DNA from: Elusimicrobia bacterium RIFCSPLOWO2_01_FULL_64_13
GTDB lineage: Bacteria; Elusimicrobiota; Elusimicrobia; 2-02-FULL-39-32
Assembly (NCBI GenBank): GCA_001800095.1
Contig: MGUT01000013.1
Coordinates: 7,929 to 13,215 of the forward strand
Length of the DNA: 5,287 bases
Direction: 5' to 3'
Shown: positions 1 to 5,287 of the stretch, piece by piece
Numbering within the stretch: the first letter of the stretch is position 1
How the letters are laid out: every line of letters starts with the position of its first letter
Notes under the pieces: generated by a model
Databases searched by the model: none
The model's input: the letters and a program-made list of their open reading frames with translations, nothing else
What the model was told of the DNA's origin: nothing
Position numbers and translations under genes: made by a program

Positions 1-2
1 CC

Positions 3-1445
3 CTCGTGGCGGCGGTCGAGCAGGCCGCCAGGGAGACCATCCGGGCCTCGGTCCGCACGCCGGAGAAGTCCAAGCGGGAGAACGCCATGTCGGAGATGAA
101 GCGGGACATCATCGCCAAGCTCGCCGGGCAGTTCCCCGACCAGCAGGCGGCCATCTCCGAAGTGATCGAGGGGATCCTTTACGAGGAGGCCCGCGGGCTG
201 ATCCTCAAGGAAAAGCTCCGCACCGACGGCAGGAAGTGGGACGAGATCCGGCCCATCGCCTGCGAAGTGGGCCTCCTGCCCCGGACCCACGGCTCCGCCC
301 TTTTCACCCGGGGCCAGACCCAGGCCCTGGCGACGGTGACCCTGGGCACGCCCGACGACATGCAGATCATGGACGACCTCGAGGGCGAATACAAGGAGCG
401 TTTCCTCCTGCACTACAATTTCCCCGGTTTCGCGACCGGAGAGGCGAAGCCGGAGCGTTCCGCCGGGCGCAGGGAGATCGGCCACGGGGCGCTGGCGCGG
501 CGGGCCCTCCTGCCGCTCCTTCCGTCCGCCGATGATTTTCCCTACACGGTCCGCATCGTCTCCGACATCCTCGAATCCAACGGCTCATCCTCCATGGCCA
601 GCGTCTGCGGCGGCTCCCTCTCGCTCTTCGACGCGGGCGTCCCGGCCAAGGCCCCCTGCGCCGGGATCGCCATGGGACTGGTGATCGAAGGCGGCGAGAC
701 CGCCATCCTTTCCGACATCCTGGGGATGGAAGACCACCTGGGAGACATGGATTTCAAGGTGGCCGGGACCGAAGCCGGCGTGACGGCGCTTCAGATGGAC
801 ATCAAGATCGAGGGCATCTCGCTCGAGATCATGCGCCGCGCGATGGAGCAGGCCAAGCTCGGCCGGCTCCATATCCTCAAGATCATGAACGCGCGCCTCT
901 CCGCTCCGAGGCCGGAACTTTCGCCCATCGCGCCGAAGATGATCATCATCCAGATCCCCGTGGACAAGATCGGGGCCCTCATCGGGCCGGGAGGCAAGAA
1001 CATCCGCCGGATCATCGAGGAAAGCGGGGCCGAGGTCGACGTGGAAGACGACGGCCGGGTCTTCGTTTCCGGCGCGGACGCGGCCAGCGTGGAGCGCGCC
1101 AGGGCGATGATCGAAGGCGTGGCGGCCGACGTGGAGGTCGGCAAGATCTACAAGGGCCGGGTCACCCGGATCATGAATTTCGGCGCGTTCGTCGAGGTCC
1201 TTCCCGGCAAGGAAGGCCTCGTCCATATCTCCCAGCTCGACGTCCGCCGCGTGGAGCGGGTGGAGGACGTGGTCAAGGAAGGCGACGAGATCGAGGTCAA
1301 GTGCATCGAGATCGACACCCAGGGACGCGTGAACCTTTCCCGGAAAGTCGTTCTGAACCCGGAAAGCGAGGCCGAAAGCATCGGCGCGGGAGGCTCGGGA
1401 AGGTCCAGAGGGCCGTTCCGCGGCCCGCCCCGGAGGCCCAGATAG
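3..1445 (+). CDS. pnp: Polynucleotide phosphorylase (PNPase), C-terminal part; 5' end outside window
   Basis: PNPase degrades RNA 3' to 5' using phosphate, releasing nucleoside diphosphates, and works as a cytoplasmic trimer. The reading frame is already open at base 3, and the GTG at base 6 is internal. The first RNase PH-like domain and most of the helical linker are missing, roughly 230-240 residues if the length is near the usual 700. Visible in order: the end of the helical domain (to about base 215), the second RNase PH domain (about 225-900), a KH domain (about 936-1121) with its GPGG loop at 984-995, and an S1 domain (1137-1352). Active-site motifs are intact: GRREIGHG (465-488) and SNGSSSMASVCG (576-611) for phosphate and RNA binding, and DHLGDMDFK (732-758), which holds the two catalytic Asp and the Lys matching E. 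coli D486, D492 and K494. It ends in an Arg/Gly/Pro-rich tail. Identification is very secure, and the visible part looks functional. Confidence 0.97.
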   Translation, partial: LVAAVEQAARETIRASVRTPEKSKRENAMSEMKRDIIAKLAGQFPDQQAAISEVIEGILYEEARGLILKEKLRTDGRKWDEIRPIACEVGLLPRTHGSALFTRGQTQALATVTLGTPDDMQIMDDLEGEYKERFLLHYNFPGFATGEAKPERSAGRREIGHGALARRALLPLLPSADDFPYTVRIVSDILESNGSSSMASVCGGSLSLFDAGVPAKAPCAGIAMGLVIEGGETAILSDILGMEDHLGDMDFKVAGTEAGVTALQMDIKIEGISLEIMRRAMEQAKLGRLHILKIMNARLSAPRPELSPIAPKMIIIQIPVDKIGALIGPGGKNIRRIIEESGAEVDVEDDGRVFVSGADAASVERARAMIEGVAADVEVGKIYKGRVTRIMNFGAFVEVLPGKEGLVHISQLDVRRVERVEDVVKEGDEIEVKCIEIDTQGRVNLSRKVVLNPESEAESIGAGGSGRSRGPFRGPPRRPR

Positions 1446-1480
1446 TTCCAGACCCTCATCCGCCCATGGCGAACGGCCGC

Positions 1481-1485
1481 AAGGA
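1481..1485 (+). promoter_or_regulatory. Probable ribosome binding site of accB
   Basis: AAGGA lies ten bases upstream of the ATG at 1496. The spacing is slightly long but usable. The other in-frame ATG, at 1466, is preceded only by pyrimidine-rich sequence with no purine run, so this site favours the 1496 start. Confidence 0.5.
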
Positions 1486-1495
1486 TCAATCCACT

Positions 1496-1948
1496 ATGGG
1501 GAACGGCCTGCAAGAGCTGAGTTTCTATTACGAGGAGATGGTCCGGTCCAACCTCCTGGAGCTGGAGGTGATGACCGCCGAGGGCAAGATCGTCCTCAAG
1601 CGCCTGACCCGGGAGGTCCCGGGGCGGCCCCACCCTCTCCGGCGCAGGACGGATTTCCTTCCCCAGGCGCCGTCCCAAGCGGATTTTCCGCCCCTCCCCC
1701 GGAATTTCAAGACGGTCACCTGCCCCATCTCGGGCATCTTCTACCGTTCCTCTTCCCCGCAGTCCCCTCCCTTCGTCAAGGAGGGCGACCTCATCGAGGC
1801 CGCCGGCACCCTCTGCATCGTGGAGGCCATGAAGGTCATGAACGAGATCAAGTCGGAATGGCGCGGCAGGATCGTGAAGATCCTGGCGGAGAACGGCAAG
1901 CCGGTGTCCAAAGGCCAGGAACTTTTCCATGTCGAGCCGGCGACGTAG
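1496..1948 (+). CDS. accB: Biotin carboxyl carrier protein of acetyl-CoA carboxylase
   Basis: AccB carries the biotin that is carboxylated by AccC and then gives CO2 to acetyl-CoA on AccAD, making malonyl-CoA for fatty-acid synthesis in the cytoplasm. At 150 residues it is close to the E. coli length (156). It has the usual three parts: an N-terminal helical segment (about 5-40, with LSFYYEEMVRSNLLELEV), a Pro/Arg-rich linker (about 41-70) and a C-terminal biotinyl/lipoyl domain (about 72-147). The domain contains SGIFYRSSSP, the AccB-type 'thumb' region, then CIVEAMKVMNEI; the biotinylated Lys is residue 113 (codon 1832-1834). The flat VEAMKVMNEI motif and the thumb favour acetyl-CoA carboxylase over oxaloacetate decarboxylase or pyruvate carboxylase carriers. 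ATG 1496 was chosen for its AAGGA; ATG 1466 would add ten residues. The open frame reaches back to 1301 inside pnp, but that stretch is a shadow. accC, often the next gene, is not here. Confidence 0.93.
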   Translation: MGNGLQELSFYYEEMVRSNLLELEVMTAEGKIVLKRLTREVPGRPHPLRRRTDFLPQAPSQADFPPLPRNFKTVTCPISGIFYRSSSPQSPPFVKEGDLIEAAGTLCIVEAMKVMNEIKSEWRGRIVKILAENGKPVSKGQELFHVEPAT

Positions 1949-1953
1949 GGCTG

Positions 1954-1958
1954 GGAGG
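1954..1958 (+). promoter_or_regulatory. Ribosome binding site of ftsK
   Basis: A strong GGAGG sits five bases before the ATG at 1964, in the 15-base gap after accB. It fixes the ftsK start against the in-frame ATG at 2006 (residue 15), although an AAGGA within the coding sequence also precedes that codon. Confidence 0.75.
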
Positions 1959-1963
1959 ACCCC

Positions 1964-4213
1964 ATGAACGAATTCTTCTATAAGGCCCGAAAGAAGGAAA
2001 AAAAGATGGAACGCGGCGTCGCGGGGGTCCTGCTCCTCCTGGCGGCCGCGCTCCTCCTGGTGTCGGTCGCGCTCCCGTCCCTGGCCGGGAGGTTCGGGCA
2101 GGTCGTCCACCACGTCCTTTTCCGTTTCGCCGGAGCCGCTTCGTTCCTTCTGCCCCTGGCCTTGGGCTGGGCCGGGCTGTCGCGGTTCTTCAAGGAACGG
2201 CCCAACCTGACGCGGGACGCCGCGCTGTTCGGGCTGGACACCGTGTTCCTGGCCAGTCTCCTGTCCGTCTTCCATACCGCCAAAGAGCGGGCTCCGGGCG
2301 GCGCGGGAGGATGGCTGGGCGACCAGGTCTCGCTTTTCCTCATCCAGCAGTTCGGCGGCATCATCGTCTTCGCCGTCTCTCTTGGAGCGGTGTACGCCGC
2401 CAGCTCGCTCCTCCTCGGCTTCTCCCCCCTGGCCCTGGCCGTCTATCTCAAAGACAAGATCGCCGACGACATCGAGGCCTGGAAGGAAGAAAGGAAGAAG
2501 ATCCGCGAACAGGAAGCTCTCCGAAAAAAGATCGAAAAAAGCGCGTTCAAGCCGTCTGGAGCGGCCGCCGCGCCGGAGACGAAGCCGGCGTCCTCGCCCG
2601 CGCCCTTCGGGACCCTGGACTCCGTGCTCAATTCCCGTTTGAAATCCCTGGACGCGAAGGCGGCGGCCCCGGCGGCTCCCAAGCCCAAGTCCCACCCTCC
2701 GTCGCCGCGGCCGGCGGCCTCTCCTCAAGCCGCGGACGCGCCCGGTCCCAATCCCTATGAAGGCTATCACATCCCCGACCCGGACCTCCTGACCATTTCC
2801 GGCAGCGCCGCCCCCGAGGTCACCAAGGACGAGCTCTACGCCAACGGGACGCTTCTCGAGGAGACGCTCGAGCAGTTCGGCGTCAAGGCCAAGGTCGTGG
2901 ACATCCATCCCGGCCCGGTCATCACCCGCTACGACCTCTCCCCGGCGCCCGGGGTGCGCGTGCAGCAGATCGACACCCTGGCCGACGACATCGCCCTGGC
3001 GATGAAGGCCCAGTCCCTGCGGGTCCTGGCCCCCGTCCCCGGGAAAGCGGCGGTCGGCATCGAGATATCCAATTCCCATCCGGCCACCGTCACCTTGAAG
3101 GAGATCATCGCGTCCGCCCCGTTCCAAAAGGAGTCCAAGGGGCTGCCCATCGGCCTGGGCAGGATGACGGAAGGCGAGGTCTACGTCGGGGACCTGTCCG
3201 CCATGCCTCACCTCCTGATCGCCGGAGCCACGGGGTCGGGCAAATCCGTCTGCATCCACGCGCTCATCCTCTCTCTCCTGTTCCGTTTCCGGCCGGACGA
3301 GGTGAAGTTGCTCCTCGTCGATCCCAAACGGCTGGAACTGCCCATTTACGACGGGATCCCCCACCTTTACGACCCCGCCGCCACCCCGGAGAACGTGCGG
3401 GCGATCACTCAGCCGAAGGACGCCGTCGTTTCATTGAAGAAGCTCATCGACGAGATGGAGGAGCGCTACCGGAACTTCGCCAAGGCCGGGGTCCGCAACA
3501 TCGAAGGGTACAACGAACGCGCCGCGCGCGAGAAGATCCCCTCGGTCCCGTATCTGGTCGTCATCATCGACGAGCTGGCCGACCTCATGGTGGTGGTCGG
3601 CCGCGAGATCGAGGAGCTCATCCAGCGGCTCGCGCAGATGGCCCGCGCGGTGGGCATCCACCTCGTGCTGGCGACCCAGCGCCCTTCCGTGGACGTGATC
3701 ACGGGGGTCATCAAGGCCGACCTCCCGTCCCGGATCGCGTTCCAGGTCCTTTCCAAGACGGATTCCAGGGTCATCCTGGACGCCCAGGGGGCCGAGGACC
3801 TCCTGGGAAAGGGCGACATGCTTTTCCTGGCGACCGGAGCTCCCAAGCCCGTGCGCCTGCAGGGAGCGTTCGTCGCCGAGGCCGACGTCGCGCGCGTGGT
3901 CCAGTTCATCAAGGAGCAGGACTTCAAACCGCTGTTCGAGAGCCGTTCCAACGGCGGACAGGAAGGCTCCATCGTGGACAGCGAGGAGAACCGGCAACTC
4001 CTCGTCCGGGCGGCGCGCGTCGTGCGCGACACGGAAAAAGTCTCCGGCGACCTCCTGCGGGCGGACAAGGAGATCGGCTCGCGCTACGACCTGGCCCTCA
4101 CCCTCCTTAAAAAGCGCGGGCTCATCGAAAAGCCCAGGGACACGAACCGCTGGAAGATCCATTTCGAGCAGCTCGAGCAGTATCTGGCGGAGGTGGAGAA
4201 GGAGGAAGCGTGA
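1964..4213 (+). CDS. ftsK: FtsK/SpoIIIE-family DNA translocase
   Basis: FtsK is a septum-anchored hexameric ATPase that pumps chromosomal DNA through the closing division site and, in many bacteria, activates XerCD recombination at dif. The 749-residue protein is of the compact type, much shorter than E. coli FtsK (about 1,330). In order: a basic N-terminus; four likely membrane helices (about 18-41, 47-72, 86-105, 131-161); a charged helix rich in Lys/Glu (about 163-193); an Ala/Pro-rich linker (about 195-265); the alpha domain (about 285-400); and the RecA-like beta motor (about 405-655) with Walker A GATGSGKS (421-428, catalytic Lys427) and Walker B VVIIDE (Asp536, Glu537), followed by LVLATQRPSVDVITG. 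The end (about 676-735) sits where the DNA-reading gamma winged helix belongs, but its sequence is unusual (see findings). An insertion of about eight residues relative to E. coli follows GIPHL. Its stop overlaps the lolA start. Family assignment is secure; use of standard KOPS is doubtful. Confidence 0.96.
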   Translation: MNEFFYKARKKEKKMERGVAGVLLLLAAALLLVSVALPSLAGRFGQVVHHVLFRFAGAASFLLPLALGWAGLSRFFKERPNLTRDAALFGLDTVFLASLLSVFHTAKERAPGGAGGWLGDQVSLFLIQQFGGIIVFAVSLGAVYAASSLLLGFSPLALAVYLKDKIADDIEAWKEERKKIREQEALRKKIEKSAFKPSGAAAAPETKPASSPAPFGTLDSVLNSRLKSLDAKAAAPAAPKPKSHPPSPRPAASPQAADAPGPNPYEGYHIPDPDLLTISGSAAPEVTKDELYANGTLLEETLEQFGVKAKVVDIHPGPVITRYDLSPAPGVRVQQIDTLADDIALAMKAQSLRVLAPVPGKAAVGIEISNSHPATVTLKEIIASAPFQKESKGLPIGLGRMTEGEVYVGDLSAMPHLLIAGATGSGKSVCIHALILSLLFRFRPDEVKLLLVDPKRLELPIYDGIPHLYDPAATPENVRAITQPKDAVVSLKKLIDEMEERYRNFAKAGVRNIEGYNERAAREKIPSVPYLVVIIDELADLMVVVGREIEELIQRLAQMARAVGIHLVLATQRPSVDVITGVIKADLPSRIAFQVLSKTDSRVILDAQGAEDLLGKGDMLFLATGAPKPVRLQGAFVAEADVARVVQFIKEQDFKPLFESRSNGGQEGSIVDSEENRQLLVRAARVVRDTEKVSGDLLRADKEIGSRYDLALTLLKKRGLIEKPRDTNRWKIHFEQLEQYLAEVEKEEA
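4201..4205 (+). promoter_or_regulatory. Ribosome binding site of lolA, inside the end of ftsK
   Basis: GGAGG within the purine-rich end of ftsK lies four bases before the GTG at 4210. It supports GTG as the true lolA start. Because ribosomes finishing ftsK pass over it, lolA translation is probably coupled to ftsK (inference). Confidence 0.7.
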
Positions 4214-4860
4214 GGGCCGCGGCCCTGTTCCTCCTGGCCGCGGCGCCGGCGTTGGCGTTCGGGATGACGGCGCCCGAACTCCAGAAAAGGATGGAAAGCG
4301 CCGAGACGGGGATCCGGACCCTCCGGTTCAACTACCGGCAGGAGCTGCGCTCCACTCTCACCGACGAGGTCCAGGTCGCGTCCGGAACGGCGTCCCTCAT
4401 GAAGCCGCGGCATCTGCGGATCGACCAGTCCTCTCCCGAGCCGCGGCTGGTCGTGTCCGAAGGCGGGTCCGTGTACGTTTACACCCCCCGGTTCAAGCAG
4501 GTGCTGAAGGATTCCTGGGAACGCTGGATGGACCAGAACGGCTTTTTCCCCGGCCTGGTCGGTTTTGCCGACGGCTTTGAGAAGCTGAAGCGGGAGTACG
4601 TCTGGAGCGAGCCCGTCCGGGAGCGGGAGGACGGAGGGGAGTCCGTCGTGGTCTCGTTGAGGCGGCCGGCCCCCGAGGCGGACACGGAACTCAAGATATG
4701 GATGAGCGATGTGGACTACCTGCCCCGGAAAGCGGTCCTGCTTTCCGGGACCCTGCAGGTCACCACCGTTCTGACCGAACTCCAGAAGAACCCCGAATTC
4801 AAGAGGGGCCTTTTTTCATTCCAGAGGCCTCCGGACGCGGAAATGATCGAGATGCCGTAG
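4210..4860 (+). CDS. lolA: LolA-like outer-membrane lipoprotein carrier
   Basis: LolA shuttles lipoproteins released by the LolCDE transporter across the periplasm to the outer membrane. The 216-residue product starts with a compact signal peptide: one Arg, a hydrophobic Ala/Leu core and a likely signal-peptidase I site after ALA at residue 16. There is no Cys at the cleavage site, so it should be soluble and not a lipoprotein. The mature part follows the LolA pattern: an early helix ending in FNYRQE (40-45), then GTASLMKPRHLRID (59-72), SEGGSVYVYTPRFKQV (83-98), and a late LFSFQRPPDAEMIEMP (201-216) resembling the family's C-terminal 'F-f-P' strand. Length is near E. coli LolA (about 203). 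Start is GTG, with GGAGG upstream and a four-base GTGA overlap with the ftsK stop; ftsK-lolA adjacency also occurs in E. coli. The family diverges fast, so a related LolA/LolB-fold protein with another cargo cannot be excluded. No lolB is visible. Confidence 0.85.
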   Translation: MRAAALFLLAAAPALAFGMTAPELQKRMESAETGIRTLRFNYRQELRSTLTDEVQVASGTASLMKPRHLRIDQSSPEPRLVVSEGGSVYVYTPRFKQVLKDSWERWMDQNGFFPGLVGFADGFEKLKREYVWSEPVREREDGGESVVVSLRRPAPEADTELKIWMSDVDYLPRKAVLLSGTLQVTTVLTELQKNPEFKRGLFSFQRPPDAEMIEMP

Positions 4861-4869
4861 ACCCCGTCC

Positions 4870-5287
4870 ATGGCCGAGACCAGGAAGGTCAACGAGGTCC
4901 TCAAGTCCCGCAGGGAGCAGCGGCGGTTGAGCGTCCAGAGCGTCCATCAGGAGACCCGCATCTCGCGCGAGTTCCTGGAGGCGATGGAGGCGGGCCGGTG
5001 GGACGCATTCCCGGCGGAGGTCTACTGCCAGGGTTTCCTGCGGCGCTACGCCGCTTTCCTCGGTCTCGACCCGGAGGAGACCCTGCGGCTCTACCGCTCC
5101 GAGCTGGACGCGGTGAAGGCCGGCCAGGCGGAGATGGAAAAGCGCACCACCTCCACCCGGCGGAAGGAACAGTCGGCTCACTTCAACCGGATCGTGGTCT
5201 TCATGGGACTGCTCGCCGTTATCGGCGGATTATGGCTCTACTCCCTGATGTCGCCGGCGAAGGGGCCGGTCCAGCCGCCGCCAGCGG
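4870..5287 (+). CDS. rodZ: RodZ-like helix-turn-helix membrane protein, N-terminal part; 3' end outside window
   Basis: RodZ links the MreB actin-like cytoskeleton to the wall-building machinery through the inner membrane and helps set rod shape. The frame is open from ATG 4870 to the window end (139 full codons). Residues about 8-78 form a RodZ-type Xre-like helix-turn-helix, including the typical VYCQGFLRRYAAFLGLD (51-67), the aromatic-rich part that contacts MreB in characterised RodZ proteins. A basic juxtamembrane stretch (about 91-107, with STRRKE) precedes one membrane helix (about 108-127), then a Pro-rich start of the outside segment (VQPPPA). This order of cytoplasmic HTH, basic stretch, membrane helix and Pro-rich linker is the RodZ architecture; a DNA-binding regulator would rarely show it. 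The start lies nine bases after lolA with no clear Shine-Dalgarno, so translation may depend on ribosomes leaving lolA. The periplasmic domain is unseen, so a related HTH_25 membrane protein remains possible. Confidence 0.85.
   Translation, partial: MAETRKVNEVLKSRREQRRLSVQSVHQETRISREFLEAMEAGRWDAFPAEVYCQGFLRRYAAFLGLDPEETLRLYRSELDAVKAGQAEMEKRTTSTRRKEQSAHFNRIVVFMGLLAVIGGLWLYSLMSPAKGPVQPPPA

Noticed and set aside
585..1226. A 213-codon minus-strand open frame opposite pnp.
   Set aside because: It is in codon register with pnp and has the His/Asp/Arg-rich composition of a mirror frame. The sense strand encodes invariant PNPase motifs here.
1410..1426. GC-rich hairpin GGGCCG/CGGCCC near the end of pnp, a possible terminator.
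   Set aside because: It is inside the coding sequence, has a three-base loop closed by a wobble pair, and is not followed by a T run. It is explained by Gly/Pro/Arg codons of the tail.
1301..1495. Longer accB start at ATG 1301 or ATG 1466.
   Set aside because: The 1301 start would overlap pnp by 145 bases and add residues unlike any AccB; 1466 lacks a ribosome site. ATG 1496 has AAGGA upstream and gives the usual length.
1692..1699. Match to the FtsK-orienting KOPS motif GGGNAGGG on the minus strand.
   Set aside because: A single match in GC-rich sequence can occur by chance, and this organism's FtsK gamma domain lacks the usual KOPS-reading residues.
1969..2010. AT-rich patch at the start of ftsK containing TATAAG, a possible -10 promoter box.
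   Set aside because: There is no recognisable -35 element at proper spacing, and the patch encodes the Lys-rich cytoplasmic N-terminus of FtsK.
1148..3364. A 738-codon open frame on the minus strand, opposite accB and ftsK.
   Set aside because: Its codons lie in register with those of accB and ftsK, so it is interrupted only where the sense genes use TTA, CTA or TCA, which are rare in GC-rich genes; the TCA at 3431 in ftsK supplies one such stop. The predicted protein is Arg/Gly/Asp-rich low complexity with no recognisable domain.
3431..4162. A 243-codon minus-strand open frame opposite the 3' half of ftsK.
   Set aside because: Same register effect as the other antisense frames; the sense strand holds the FtsK motor, and the antisense product matches no family I know.
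4938..4954. Direct repeat AGCGTCC-AG-AGCGTCC near the start of the RodZ-like gene.
   Set aside because: Two seven-base copies within codons for Ser-Val-Gln-Ser-Val; too short to mean more than local codon similarity.

Overview
The window is a densely packed, GC-rich (roughly 60-65 % by eye) piece of bacterial chromosome. It carries five same-strand housekeeping genes: pnp (5' end outside the window), accB, ftsK, lolA and a rodZ-like gene (3' end outside the window). LolA, a periplasmic carrier of outer-membrane lipoproteins, points to a Gram-negative, double-membraned organism. The proteins do not look like close relatives of the E. coli versions. The AccB linker, the FtsK C-terminal domain and the PNPase tail are all divergent, so a less-studied phylum (for example Elusimicrobiota, Acidobacteriota or a deltaproteobacterial-type lineage) is possible. 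The sequence read by eye does not settle which.

Layout: 3-1445 is the C-terminal two thirds of polynucleotide phosphorylase (second RNase PH core, KH, S1, Arg/Gly/Pro-rich tail). After 50 bases comes accB (1496-1948), the biotin carboxyl carrier of acetyl-CoA carboxylase. After 15 bases comes ftsK (1964-4213), a 749-residue membrane-anchored DNA translocase. Its stop overlaps the GTG start of lolA (4210-4860) by four bases. After nine bases a RodZ-like gene starts at 4870 and runs off the end at 5287. No gap exceeds 50 bases, and I see no terminator or convincing promoter inside the window, so the five genes could be read on one transcript.

The genes cover RNA turnover (pnp), the first step of fatty-acid synthesis (accB), chromosome segregation at the septum (ftsK), lipoprotein delivery to the outer membrane (lolA) and MreB-linked cell shape (rodZ). 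From accB onward the theme is growth and division of the envelope. A pnp / ftsK-spoIIIE / rodZ-like order is familiar from other bacteria, and ftsK-lolA adjacency is known from E. coli, so the cluster looks like an ancestral housekeeping neighbourhood, not an accessory island.

I found no mobile element, CRISPR array, RNA gene or undescribed system. The most interesting departure is the FtsK gamma domain, where the residues that normally read the chromosome-orienting KOPS/SRS sequences are replaced. A short insertion in the FtsK motor domain is a second, smaller one.
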